DNA from: Chloroflexota bacterium
GTDB taxonomy: Bacteria; Chloroflexota; Ktedonobacteria; Ktedonobacterales; Ktedonobacteraceae
Length of the DNA stretch: 7,763 bases
Assembly: GCA_902810755.1 (NCBI GenBank)
Contig: CADDYT010000217.1
Location: forward strand, 1 to 7,763
Reading direction: 5' to 3'
The notes under the pieces were generated by a model. That model had not been told where the DNA came from, made no database searches, and saw nothing but the letters and a program-made list of their open reading frames with translations. Both the position numbers and the translations under genes were made by a program. Of this stretch, positions 1-6,761 are shown one piece after another; positions within the stretch are counted from its first letter, which is position 1; each line of letters opens with the position of its first letter.

Positions 1-163
1 CCCCAGAGGCGTTCACTTCAGGCCGTGCGAAGGCCAGGCAGGCCAGCCGCCAGGGGTGGCCCTACTCTACGCGGCGACTCCACAAGCCCTACGATACGTC
101 CGTCTAGAGTAGGGCCACCCCTGGCGGCTGGCCTGTGGCGGCCTTCAGTGAACGCCTATGGGG
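1..163. repeat. Long imperfect inverted repeat, MITE-like, no coding content
   Basis: Bases 1-69 are the inverted counterpart of 105-163. The inner 29 bases (41-69 against 105-133) are perfectly complementary. The outer ends (about 1-24 against 140-163) match with a few mismatches; between these parts the left arm carries about 10 extra bases. The intervening 35 bases (70-104) show no pattern. Each arm contains the core GGCCACCCCTGGCGGCTGGC, which can itself fold through GCCA/TGGC. As DNA it is a near-palindromic element of about 160 bp; as RNA it would form a very stable hairpin. No transposase or target-site duplication is visible, and the left end is at the window edge, so the element may extend further. 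It resembles a non-autonomous miniature element or a dispersed intergenic repeat; the family name is unknown to me. Confidence 0.75.
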
Positions 164-300
164 CCACCCCTGGCGGCTGGCCTGCGGCGGTCTAGAGACG
201 CGGCTCCCCAGGGGGCACGACCGCCGCGTCTCTCGTAGGGCCACCCCTTGCCGGTGGCCTGCGGCGGCCTTCAGTTAACGCCTCTGGGGGTGGCCCTACT
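160..300. repeat. Further direct and inverted partial copies of the left-end repeat
   Basis: A truncated direct copy runs 160-190. A fuller direct copy runs about 236-289, diverged in its core (CCTTGCCGGTGGCC) and at TTAACG instead of TGAACG. A short inverted fragment, GGGTGGCCCTACT, closes the block at about 288-300. Between the copies lies a separate hairpin: 194-204 (AGAGACGCGGC) pairs perfectly with 223-233. The copies differ in length, orientation and spacing, which points to repeated insertion or rearrangement of one dispersed repeat and not to a regular array. Confidence 0.65.
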
Positions 301-519
301 ATATGCGACCATTAGTGCATCTCAGGCGCATCTGAAGCGATGTTGGTAAGGATTGAGCTGCAAGTCGGCCACCAGGGTCGCCCCTGCCCTCGCCATTCAT
401 GCAGGTGAACCGCGCTGTAACGGAGGGACATTGCGTTCGCAACACAACGTGCTGAGGGTGGATGTGGGCGTATATAGCAGGGTCAGCCCTCGCGGCTGGC
501 CTGATGGCGGCGCGCAGTC
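301..519. other. Non-coding stretch with worn repeat fragments
   Basis: No believable gene is present; open frames here lack a family match and overlap repeat-like DNA. Bases 478-510 align with the left-end repeat core (GCGGCTGGCCTG followed by TGGCGG with one extra base), so they look like a decayed fifth copy. Bases 367-383 form a second imperfect palindrome (GGCCACC against GGTCGCC, six of seven pairs). The rest shows nothing I can name. Confidence 0.5.
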
Positions 520-559
520 ATGGGAGATTGCTAATACAGAAGGACTGGCAATCTCCCAT
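520..559. promoter_or_regulatory. Perfect 12-bp inverted repeat upstream of coiA-like gene (possible operator)
   Basis: ATGGGAGATTGC at 520-531 is exactly repeated in inverse at 548-559, with a 16-base spacer. The right arm covers the end of the candidate -35 box at 545-550, a position where a bound repressor would block polymerase. It could instead be a stem-loop of an upstream transcript. No run of T follows the stem, so an intrinsic terminator is less likely. Confidence 0.45.
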
Positions 560-583
560 CTCATGCGTTATACTTTGTACAAA
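545..583 (+). promoter_or_regulatory. Candidate promoter of the coiA-like gene with palindrome at the start site
   Basis: A -10-like TATACT lies at 569-574, and a weak -35-like CTGGCA at 545-550 is 18 bases upstream. The perfect 10-bp palindrome TTTGTACAAA at 574-583 covers the expected transcription start. The start codon at 612 would follow a leader of about 30 bases. The -10 is good but the -35 matches consensus at only four of six positions, so an activator may be needed. Confidence 0.4.
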
Positions 584-611
584 TGTTCATCCAATGATGC
601 AGAGGTGTGTC

Positions 612-1703
612 ATGCTGGTTGCGTATGGGCCGGACGGTCAGCCGGTGGTGGCGGAAGAGACGCCGTTGGAGCAGTTGCAACAGTGGTCGCGGGACCGGCA
701 GTTGTATTGCCCGAACTGTCGAGGCATCGTTCACCTGCGGGGTGGAGCAGAGAAGCGCACGCAATTGCATTTTGCCCATCAGAAGGGAGAGTGCGCGTGG
801 AGTACCGAGGCGGAATCGGTGCGGCACGCGCGGGGAAAGGTGGTGATTGCCGACTGGCTGCGCGGGCAATTTCCACGGGCGACAATCACGCTGGAGGAGC
901 GGCTGCCGGAGCCGAACCGCATTGCCGATATCTTCGTGATTCACGAGGATGACAGGCGCTGGGCTATCGAGTTCCAGTGCGCGCCGTTGGACGTGGAAGA
1001 GTGGCGGCATCGTCACCAGGCCTATCGCAGCGCGGGTATTCTGGACATCTGGATTATCGGCAACAACCGGCGCGAGAAGCAAGAAGCGTTTATCGAAGCC
1101 ATCCTTGCCGAAGCGCGCGAGGTGTTGTTTCTCGATCCCCTGCTGACGCCGCCCGCGATCTGGCTGCGCTGGCCTGTGAGTCGCGAGACGGTGCAGCAAT
1201 GGCAGGCTGGCAGCGCGCCTGCTCCATCGCTGGAAGGATGGGTTGGACGCCTGGGCTATGGGGCCGTGCTGCGCGGTCGCCTGCCCGACGTGCGCCTGGG
1301 CCAGCAGGGAGAACTGCTGCATTCCGAACGCCTGGCATTAGAGGAACGTGTCCGGCTGCTGCACCGGATGAGTACAGCAGCCGGGCCAGATGAAGCATTA
1401 TTAGCGGACTACCTGCGCCAGCGCGTGGGCGAACAGGCATTGCAGCGCGTAATCATCCCCCTCTTTCGTGCCTACCTGCGCGACCCCGATCTGCTGCGCC
1501 GCTACAACTACGGGCGCGGGCGGGCCGCTGCGCCACTGAGCGAGGACGAGCGGGCGCGGGTGCAGAAGGCGCGCCAATGGCTGGCGAGTCTGGCGCAATA
1601 TGGCTTCCCGCGCCCGCGCCTGCAAGAACTGGCCGCGGAAATCCCCTTCATCGGCCCCTACGCCGCCTTCGCTCGCTATGTCGAGATGCTGATTGCTCTG
1701 TGA
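612..1703 (+). CDS. coiA: CoiA-family competence protein
   Basis: This 363-residue protein matches the layout of CoiA, a competence protein that in Streptococcus is made late in competence and promotes recombination of incoming DNA. The N-terminus MLVAYGPDG is typical. A zinc-binding-like module follows: CPNC at 33-36, HFAH at 53-56 and C61. Next come ESVRHARGK (68-76) and a PD-(D/E)XK-like core with E95, RIAD (103-106) and AIEFQC (118-123), then WIIG at 147-150. The C-terminal 200 residues are helical and poorly conserved. The start at 612 is chosen because AGAGGTG at 601-607 is well placed and family members begin MLVA; in-frame ATGs at 462, 594 and 597 are less suitable. The gene stands alone between repeats, and no other competence gene is in view. 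Catalytic activity is inferred, not shown. Confidence 0.8.
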   Translation: MLVAYGPDGQPVVAEETPLEQLQQWSRDRQLYCPNCRGIVHLRGGAEKRTQLHFAHQKGECAWSTEAESVRHARGKVVIADWLRGQFPRATITLEERLPEPNRIADIFVIHEDDRRWAIEFQCAPLDVEEWRHRHQAYRSAGILDIWIIGNNRREKQEAFIEAILAEAREVLFLDPLLTPPAIWLRWPVSRETVQQWQAGSAPAPSLEGWVGRLGYGAVLRGRLPDVRLGQQGELLHSERLALEERVRLLHRMSTAAGPDEALLADYLRQRVGEQALQRVIIPLFRAYLRDPDLLRRYNYGRGRAAAPLSEDERARVQKARQWLASLAQYGFPRPRLQELAAEIPFIGPYAAFARYVEMLIAL

Positions 1704-1719
1704 ATATCCTCGGACATGT

Positions 1720-1799
1720 CATGCTGAGCGGAGCGAAGAATCTCTGGCGGGCCACTTCTACCAGTGGGTGACCTCAGATTCTTCGCTCCGCTCAGCATG
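1720..1799. repeat. 24-bp perfect inverted repeat between convergent genes (dispersed repeat, possible bidirectional terminator)
   Basis: Bases 1720-1743 (CATGCTGAGCGGAGCGAAGA and four more) pair perfectly with 1776-1799. The 32-base loop contains a second small hairpin, CCACT at 1752-1756 with AGTGG at 1763-1767. The motif GCTGAGCGGAGCGAAGAATCT is, to my knowledge, a common intergenic repeat in diverse bacteria and often yields spurious ORFs reading HAERSEESL. It sits 17 bases after the coiA-like stop and 24 bases after the amine oxidase stop, so transcripts from both sides would end in it. It lacks a clear U-tract. Confidence 0.75.
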
Positions 1800-1822
1800 T
1801 CAGGGGCTTTCTCATGGCATTG

Positions 1823-3454
1823 CTATATACTCTTCAATATCTCGTTGGCGGCGCGCGCTCCCTGTTGTGCGCCGCCTTCCATGAAGCCCTGGAAGCTGAT
1901 GGAGCAGTGTTCGCCGGCAAAATGGATGTGGCCCTGCTGCACGCGCTCGTAGCCGCTGAAGAGCGTGTACTGACCAACGAGCCAGCAGGAGTAGCTGCCG
2001 AGCAGGTTGGGATCGCCCGTCGGGTAGCTCAGGGTTGCCGTGCCGGTATAATGCTGCTTTGCCCCCGGCCAGACCTCTTCCAGTTGTTTGACGAAGGCCT
2101 GCGCATAATGTGCGGTCAGCGGGTCGGCGCTGGTTGTATATGGCCCATTCGGCCTGTAGGACGCCCCGACATGACCGCCGGTGAAGTCAACGATGATGCC
2201 GGTCTTGCCCGGCTGACCGCGCGTGACATCCCAGGTGTTCTGGAAGCCGATATCGGTATAGATATTGCCGTCGCTGATGCCCGGCCACGCGCCCGTGCCA
2301 TTCCAGTAGCGCGCGTCGAACTGCAACTGTAATTTCGAGTTGGTGCCATAGCCAAGCTGCGTGATGGCCGTCTTTTTCAAGTTGTTGAAACCGGCCCTGC
2401 TGTAATCCAGTGTGCGCAGGACGCTGAAGGGAATAGCCAGCACAACGTAATCAAAGGTCTGCTGCTTCTCCCCGGCAGCTGTAGCGAAGGTGACGGTAAC
2501 GGTCTTATCGCTGTTGGTTTCGATGGCGGTCATTCTCCAGTTGAGCTTCACCGAGCCTGGCGGCAGGCTATTAGCAATGGCCTGCGGTAGTTGCTGGTTG
2601 CCGCCGACGATATGATACCGCTCGTCTGATGAGCCAAAGATGCTGAAGCCGCTCGCTTTTGGCTGGAAACCGAGCAGGTAGACCAGGTTGAGCGAACTTT
2701 GCTCGTTCGTCTCGCGTCCGTACTCGATATTATAAGCGACATCGAGCAACTGCCCCATATTGGAGTTATGGCCGCCGGGAACATACTGCTCAATCCAGTC
2801 ATAGAGGCTGGTGTGGTCAAGGTGATAGCCGAAAGCTGTGTAGTTATTGTAGAGAGTCGGGAAGGGAGCTTGCTTGAGTTGCTGTTTGAGTACCTGGTAG
2901 ACTTGCTGAAAGTCCTGATCGGCAGTTTTTTGCAGGTAATATTTGCCGGCAAAGAAATAGGTATCCTGCGAACCTTTCGGCTGCGCCGCCAGCAGATCAA
3001 CGGTCTTCAGCCCGAAGCGTTTGACCAGCCCCAGAATGGTTTTGTGGCCCGAATCGATCAATTCGCCGCACCATTCGCTGGTCTGCCCGTTGGCCCAGGT
3101 GGTGGTGTTGGAATGCATGCGCCCGCCGACGCGGGATGAGGCTTCAAAAACGGTTGATGCATAGCCAGCATCCTGAAGGGTGAGCGCGGCATTCAATCCA
3201 GCGATGCCCGCGCCAATAATACCAATCCGTGGCGCGCCAGCCGCGTCGGCCTTTGGAAAGCGCCCGGCGAGGGCAATCGGCCCGCCTACAGCAAGGCCAG
3301 CCGCCACCACGCCCGCGCCCTTGAGCAGGTCGCGTCGGCTCAAGCGCAACTGCCGTTCGTGCCGCACCTCTTCAAGAGAAACGCCGCGCTCATCGGCCTC
3401 CGCGTGTTCGCTTGCCATGCGCTGCAAAGCTTGCAAAAGAGGGGTACGTGCCAT
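1823..3454 (-). CDS. Tat-exported flavin amine oxidase
   Basis: This 543-residue protein belongs to the flavin-containing amine oxidase family, which oxidises amines or L-amino acids to imines and yields hydrogen peroxide. A twin-arginine signal SRRDLLK (39-45) precedes a hydrophobic stretch (46-63), so the protein is probably exported folded with FAD bound. The Rossmann motif GAGIAG is at 81-86, the ribose-binding acidic residue is E104 in VFEASS, and RVGGR is at 108-112. The C-terminal FAD motif FAGEHCS (512-518) is followed by GFMEGG. At the site where mammalian MAO carries its flavin-linking cysteine in SGGC, this protein reads GSYSCWLVGQY (486-496), so FAD is probably non-covalent. The start at 3454 has AGGAGG nine bases upstream; an upstream ATG at 3610 would add 52 unlikely residues ahead of the signal. 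The substrate cannot be read from the sequence. It converges on the coiA-like gene. Confidence 0.85.
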   Translation of the reverse strand: MARTPLLQALQRMASEHAEADERGVSLEEVRHERQLRLSRRDLLKGAGVVAAGLAVGGPIALAGRFPKADAAGAPRIGIIGAGIAGLNAALTLQDAGYASTVFEASSRVGGRMHSNTTTWANGQTSEWCGELIDSGHKTILGLVKRFGLKTVDLLAAQPKGSQDTYFFAGKYYLQKTADQDFQQVYQVLKQQLKQAPFPTLYNNYTAFGYHLDHTSLYDWIEQYVPGGHNSNMGQLLDVAYNIEYGRETNEQSSLNLVYLLGFQPKASGFSIFGSSDERYHIVGGNQQLPQAIANSLPPGSVKLNWRMTAIETNSDKTVTVTFATAAGEKQQTFDYVVLAIPFSVLRTLDYSRAGFNNLKKTAITQLGYGTNSKLQLQFDARYWNGTGAWPGISDGNIYTDIGFQNTWDVTRGQPGKTGIIVDFTGGHVGASYRPNGPYTTSADPLTAHYAQAFVKQLEEVWPGAKQHYTGTATLSYPTGDPNLLGSYSCWLVGQYTLFSGYERVQQGHIHFAGEHCSISFQGFMEGGAQQGARAANEILKSI

Positions 3455-3596
3455 ACGTGTCTTCCTCCTGCGTAAAATATGCCTTCCACCAGCCAGCGAG
3501 CATCCCGGTGGCGCTGGTAGCAGGCAGAGAAACAAAAAGTAAGCATACCCTTGACCATATAACCAGGGACAGGGAAAAAGCACCGCAAACAGGTAA

Positions 3597-3626
3597 TCTG
3601 GCAGATCCATCTATTTACCTGCCAGA
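3597..3626. promoter_or_regulatory. Inverted repeat in the amine oxidase leader
   Basis: TCTGGCAG at 3597-3604 is repeated in inverse at 3619-3626 with a 14-base spacer. The related boxes AGGTAAT (3591-3597), TTTACCT (3614-3620) and ATTACCT (3639-3645) lie about 24 bases apart around it. It sits just downstream of the candidate minus-strand promoter and could be an operator or a leader stem-loop. Confidence 0.3.
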
Positions 3627-3627
3627 C

Positions 3628-3657
3628 AGAGTAGCATAATTACCTCTGCTGTGTCAA
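3628..3657 (-). promoter_or_regulatory. Candidate promoter of the amine oxidase gene
   Basis: Read on the minus strand, a perfect TTGACA (3657-3652) is followed after 18 bases by a weak TACTCT (3633-3628). A better -10 hexamer TATGCT (3638-3633) is only 13 bases away, too close for normal spacing. The leader to the start at 3454 would be about 170 bases. Confidence 0.4.
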
Positions 3658-3720
3658 TCGCTTTTGCATATGTGCTACTGTCTGTACCGGGCAGGCGGCG
3701 CGGCAAATAGCACAGAACGC

Positions 3721-3749
3721 TTGACTTTACTCGATAATTCTCCTAAACT
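3721..3749 (+). promoter_or_regulatory. Sigma-A-type promoter ahead of the kinase remnant
   Basis: TTGACT (3721-3726) and TAAACT (3744-3749) are separated by exactly 17 bases in an AT-rich stretch. It would drive the kinase remnant at 3800. Because no terminator is visible in 4025-4094, it could also read into the Asp-box gene. Confidence 0.55.
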
Positions 3750-3799
3750 ACCTGTAAATCCATCAAAAACACAATATTTGATTGTGAGGGATGTCAGGC

Positions 3800-4024
3800 A
3801 TGGCAGAACAACGCAGTCGCGAGGGGCAGCAACCGGGGAATTACCGGCTGGAGCGTTTACTGGTGTTCATAATACCCCCGCCCTCGTTACGAGAGAAAGT
3901 GCCGGAGCTTCCAGCAGAAGTAGAACAGGTCATTATGACCGCGCTCGCGAAAGACCCCTGGCAACGGTATCCCACAGTACAAGAATTCGCGATAGCATTA
4001 GAAAGGGCAGGGCAGGCAGTGTGA
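3800..4024 (+). pseudogene. Internally deleted serine/threonine protein kinase remnant
   Basis: The 74-codon frame joins two ends of a Hanks-type kinase domain. Residues 12-21 (PGNYRLERLL) are the entry into the glycine-rich loop. Residues 26-74 (PPPSLREKVPELPAEVEQVI, then ALAKDPWQR at 48-56 and a final helix) are the end of the C-lobe, including the subdomain XI arginine R56. Everything between is gone: the glycine loop, the ATP-binding lysine, the catalytic HRD and the DFG. That is roughly 200 residues by comparison with intact kinases. The join falls near 3863-3874 and keeps frame. GAGGG at 3786-3790 favours the ATG at 3800 over that at 3791. Such a fragment cannot phosphorylate. It is most likely a deletion relic, although a retained small protein or an assembly error is possible. 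Confidence 0.7.
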
Positions 4025-4094
4025 GCGGAATAAGGGGCGTAAAGGAGAATCCAACATCAAAAAAGATGATCTATATTTGCAGGGGGTATTTTCT

Positions 4095-5480
4095 ATGCGT
4101 ACTCGCTTTGAAAGCGTTGATCTCTGGCAACCTGGGCGTTACCTCTCTCATCGTTTATTTCTTTTGCTGAGCTTTGTGATACTGCTCAGTTTCAGTGCCT
4201 GTGGAGCAACAGCTTTCGCGCAGTCTCCGCGTGTGCCAGCAGGGGGGAGCGAGCGATTTAGCGCGCAGGAGCGTGTCGGGTTTCCACAGGGCGATGACTG
4301 GGAGCCTTCGATGGCCGCTGACCGCTATGGGCATGTGTATGTACTGTATAAGCATTATGATGTGAGCGGGGGGTGGACCTGCTCCGGCTGCGATCTGCAT
4401 TTGCTGTTCCAGCGTTCCAGCGATGGCGGTAAGACGTGGAGCGCGCCGGTGCCGATTGCGCCGGGGACGGTGAAAGGCGGGCAGTATGACCCGCAAATCG
4501 TGGTTGACCCGGTGGATGGGCGCACGATCTGGGCCTCGTTTCTGGAAAACGCGAAATCGCTGATTGCCGTCGTCAAATCAACCGATTTCGGGCAAACGTG
4601 GTCGCCTTTGCGCATTGTGACGAATCGACCGCCGGGGCTGGATAAGGATACGCTGGTGGTGCGTGGCAAGACAATTGCGGTGGGCTATGATGATAATTTC
4701 AACACGTGGGCCTCGGTCTCGCTGGATGGCGGCGCGCACTGGGCCACGCACGAAATCTTTCCGGGCAGTAATCGCTTCAATCTGCCCCTTTCGGCGGGCG
4801 GCGGCATCGATTCGCATGGCAATATCTTCTTTAGCTGGGACAGCTTCGATAAGGCGGGCAGCCAGAAGGGCAACGGCCCGGTAACCTTGTGGGTGACGAA
4901 ATCGACCGACGGCGGGCTGCACTGGACGCGCACCGTCATTGACGAGAGTGGCGCGCCCCTGCCCTGTCATCCCTGTGGCTATGCCTACCTGAGCGCGCAG
5001 ATAACGCTGCGTATCGGCAGCGATGATACCATCTACCTGCTGTGGAACGGCAGTGTCCAGCAAACGAATTTCGTGCCGGAACGTATCTTTTTCTCGCGCT
5101 CAACCGATGATGGGCAGACCTATTCTCCCCGTGTGCAGGTCTCCGACGCCCCATCTGGCGTAGAGCATTGTTTCCCCGCCATTGCTGTGGGGCCTCAAGC
5201 GGGCGATGTGCGTGTTGGCTGGATGGATACGCGAACCGGCAAATGGAACGTCTTCTTCCGCGCCAGTGAAGACGGCGGCCAATACTTTGGCCCGACGACG
5301 CAGATATCCAGCTACGTTCCCGGCTATCCCTATCTTTCAAAGACGGGCTTTGACCTTCCCTACGGCGACTATTTCCAGATGGTCGTCGATGACGAAGGCC
5401 ATACGCAAGCAGCCTTTGGTGAGGGACCCAGTTACGCCGGACCCGGCAATATCTGGGTCTCGCATAGCCTGGACGATTGA
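4095..5480 (+). CDS. Exported Asp-box (BNR/sialidase-like) beta-propeller protein
   Basis: This 461-residue protein has a signal sequence with hydrophobic core at 21-35. It could be cleaved by signal peptidase I near AFA-Q43, or be a lipoprotein anchored at C36, although the FSAC box is imperfect. Six Asp-box turns mark a six-bladed propeller: SSDGGKTW (108-115), STDFGQTW (162-169), SLDGGAHW (209-216), STDGGLHW (270-277), STDDGQTY (336-343) and SEDGGQYF (391-398). Sialidases and many unrelated glycan-binding or structural propellers share these turns. I see no FRIP motif and cannot place the sialidase arginine triad, so sialidase activity is not supported. Two CxxC pairs (CSGC 96-99, CHPC 291-294) suggest disulfides or metal binding. 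The ATG at 4095 has AGGGGG eight bases upstream and is preferred over TTG at 4077. The gene ends 20 bases from the convergent oxidoreductase. Confidence 0.8.
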   Translation: MRTRFESVDLWQPGRYLSHRLFLLLSFVILLSFSACGATAFAQSPRVPAGGSERFSAQERVGFPQGDDWEPSMAADRYGHVYVLYKHYDVSGGWTCSGCDLHLLFQRSSDGGKTWSAPVPIAPGTVKGGQYDPQIVVDPVDGRTIWASFLENAKSLIAVVKSTDFGQTWSPLRIVTNRPPGLDKDTLVVRGKTIAVGYDDNFNTWASVSLDGGAHWATHEIFPGSNRFNLPLSAGGGIDSHGNIFFSWDSFDKAGSQKGNGPVTLWVTKSTDGGLHWTRTVIDESGAPLPCHPCGYAYLSAQITLRIGSDDTIYLLWNGSVQQTNFVPERIFFSRSTDDGQTYSPRVQVSDAPSGVEHCFPAIAVGPQAGDVRVGWMDTRTGKWNVFFRASEDGGQYFGPTTQISSYVPGYPYLSKTGFDLPYGDYFQMVVDDEGHTQAAFGEGPSYAGPGNIWVSHSLDD

Positions 5481-5500
5481 TTATTGCATGGTTGCCGCTA

Positions 5501-6655
5501 TCAAATAATATTACGTTCGTGGCTTTGCTGATTACTCGCAAATCGTGTGATGCGCAGGGGGTCAATATCGATTGATTGGGCTTTCCCCAGGATGACTTCT
5601 TCTGCCATCAGGCGACCGATGGCGGGGGCCTGTTGGACGCCGTGGCCGGAGAAGCCGGTGACGTTGAGCCAGTTTTCGACGCCGGGGAGGCGACCGAGGA
5701 TGGGATTGTGGTCGGGCGTGACTTCGTAGTAGCCCCACCAGCAGGCGTTGCTGTCCAGGCGCGTCTCCGCCAGCCAGGGGAAGCGTTCGAGGCCGGGGGT
5801 GAGGGTTGGCTCGAACCAGTCCCAGTCGACGCCTTCGGTGAAGCCGGGTGGCTCGTCGGGGTTGGAGCGACCAAAAAGGATGCGCTGGCCCTCGCTGCGC
5901 AGGTAGAAGCCGCTCACCAGATCGATGGTCAGGGGGTAAGTATGCTGCCAGGGCGTGGGAGCGGTCATGTAGACGATGCGCCTCACCGGCTGAACCGGCA
6001 CCGTTCCTTCCAGCCCGGCGCGTTTCGCCACCTCACCGGCCCACGCTCCGGCGGCGTTGATGAGGTATTCGGCCTCAAAATTGCCCCGTGGCGTTACCAC
6101 CTGCCAGGCATTGCCGACTCGTTGCGCGCTGATAAGGGGCGCGTTTGTGTAGACTGACGCGCCGTGTTCCTGCGCCAGTCTCAGGTAGGCAAAGGTCACG
6201 CTATGCGGGTCTACGATGCCATCGGCGGGGCCGTGCGTGGTGGCGGCAATGCCGGTGGGGTCAAAGCTGATGAGATTTTGTGCCTCCTCAACGGAAAGGA
6301 CGTTGACCGGCGCGCCGAGGCGTTGTTGCAGGCCGACGCTCTCTACATGCTCAGGCCAGCGGTCGGGCGGCACGAGAAAGAGGTAGCCAATGGGGCGGTA
6401 GCCGATATCTTCGCCATACAGTTCCTGAAAATGCTGGTATTCCTGAATGCTTTCCCAGGAGATGCGGATATTCACCTCTTCGGTGTACTGGACACGCACC
6501 CCCGCCGCGCTGCGCCCGGTTGAACCCATCGCCGGTGAAGCCTGCGCCTCCAGCACGGTCACTTTCAAGCCCCGCTCGCTCAGGCGAAAAGCGCAGGACG
6601 CGCCCATAATACCGGCTCCAATAATCACGACATCAGCCTTTTCCTCCAGCGCCAT
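5501..6655 (-). CDS. DAO-family FAD-dependent oxidoreductase
   Basis: This 384-residue cytosolic flavoenzyme belongs to the D-amino-acid dehydrogenase, sarcosine oxidase and glycine oxidase superfamily, which oxidises secondary amines or amino acids. The FAD-binding motif GAGIMG is at 13-18 after DVVII, and E36 ends the second strand. The flavin-contacting STGRSAAGVR is at 45-54. The C-terminal family signatures are WWGYYEVTPDHNP (306-318) and GFSGHGVQQAP (334-344). Length is normal for the family and no signal peptide is present. The start at 6655 is chosen because MALEEKADVVIIGAG is the usual family N-terminus and GGAGA lies about ten bases upstream. A GTG at 6754 has an AAGGAG too close to it. 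The best -10-like hexamer is TATACT at 6718-6713 (minus), with no convincing -35. The exact substrate is unknown; the resemblance is closest to sarcosine/dimethylglycine-oxidase-like proteins. Confidence 0.8.
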   Translation of the reverse strand: MALEEKADVVIIGAGIMGASCAFRLSERGLKVTVLEAQASPAMGSTGRSAAGVRVQYTEEVNIRISWESIQEYQHFQELYGEDIGYRPIGYLFLVPPDRWPEHVESVGLQQRLGAPVNVLSVEEAQNLISFDPTGIAATTHGPADGIVDPHSVTFAYLRLAQEHGASVYTNAPLISAQRVGNAWQVVTPRGNFEAEYLINAAGAWAGEVAKRAGLEGTVPVQPVRRIVYMTAPTPWQHTYPLTIDLVSGFYLRSEGQRILFGRSNPDEPPGFTEGVDWDWFEPTLTPGLERFPWLAETRLDSNACWWGYYEVTPDHNPILGRLPGVENWLNVTGFSGHGVQQAPAIGRLMAEEVILGKAQSIDIDPLRITRFASNQQSHERNII

Positions 6656-6761
6656 GCCGATCTGTCTCCCTTTCCCTGTGGTTCCTGATTTTCTCTGCTG
6701 ACCTGTGCCTTCAGTATATCTTATTTCACGCGCTTCTGGGGGTGATCCTGCCACTCACTCC

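Noticed and set aside
1..300. CRISPR array from repeated units
   Set aside because: Copies differ in orientation, length and spacing, and there are no uniform spacers or cas genes.
462..611. N-terminal extension of the coiA-like gene from ATG 462
   Set aside because: It would translate through the repeat copy, the inverted repeat and the promoter; the ribosome site and family N-terminus favour 612.
353..952. 199-residue open frame on the plus strand
   Set aside because: It overlaps the coiA-like gene in another frame, has no family features and runs through repeat DNA.
1693..1884. Small ORF reading HAERSEESL
   Set aside because: This is the usual spurious translation of the dispersed hairpin repeat.
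3455..3610. 52-residue upstream extension of the amine oxidase
   Set aside because: It lacks a good ribosome site and would place a second hydrophobic segment ahead of a standard Tat signal; AGGAGG precedes 3454.
4066..4170. 35-codon hydrophobic ORF starting MIYICRGYFL
   Set aside because: The nearest AGGAG is 17 bases away and the frame overlaps the signal-peptide codons of the Asp-box gene; it is probably a shadow.
5481..5500. Terminator between the convergent Asp-box and oxidoreductase genes
   Set aside because: Only 20 bases are available, with no stem and no T-run; any terminator would have to lie inside the coding regions.
4936..5565. 209-residue minus-strand open frame
   Set aside because: It is antisense to the Asp-box gene, has low-complexity basic composition and shows no motifs.
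6656..6754. 33-residue extension of the DAO-family protein from GTG 6754
   Set aside because: Its AAGGAG is only three bases from the GTG, and the added residues are charged and unrelated to the family N-terminus.
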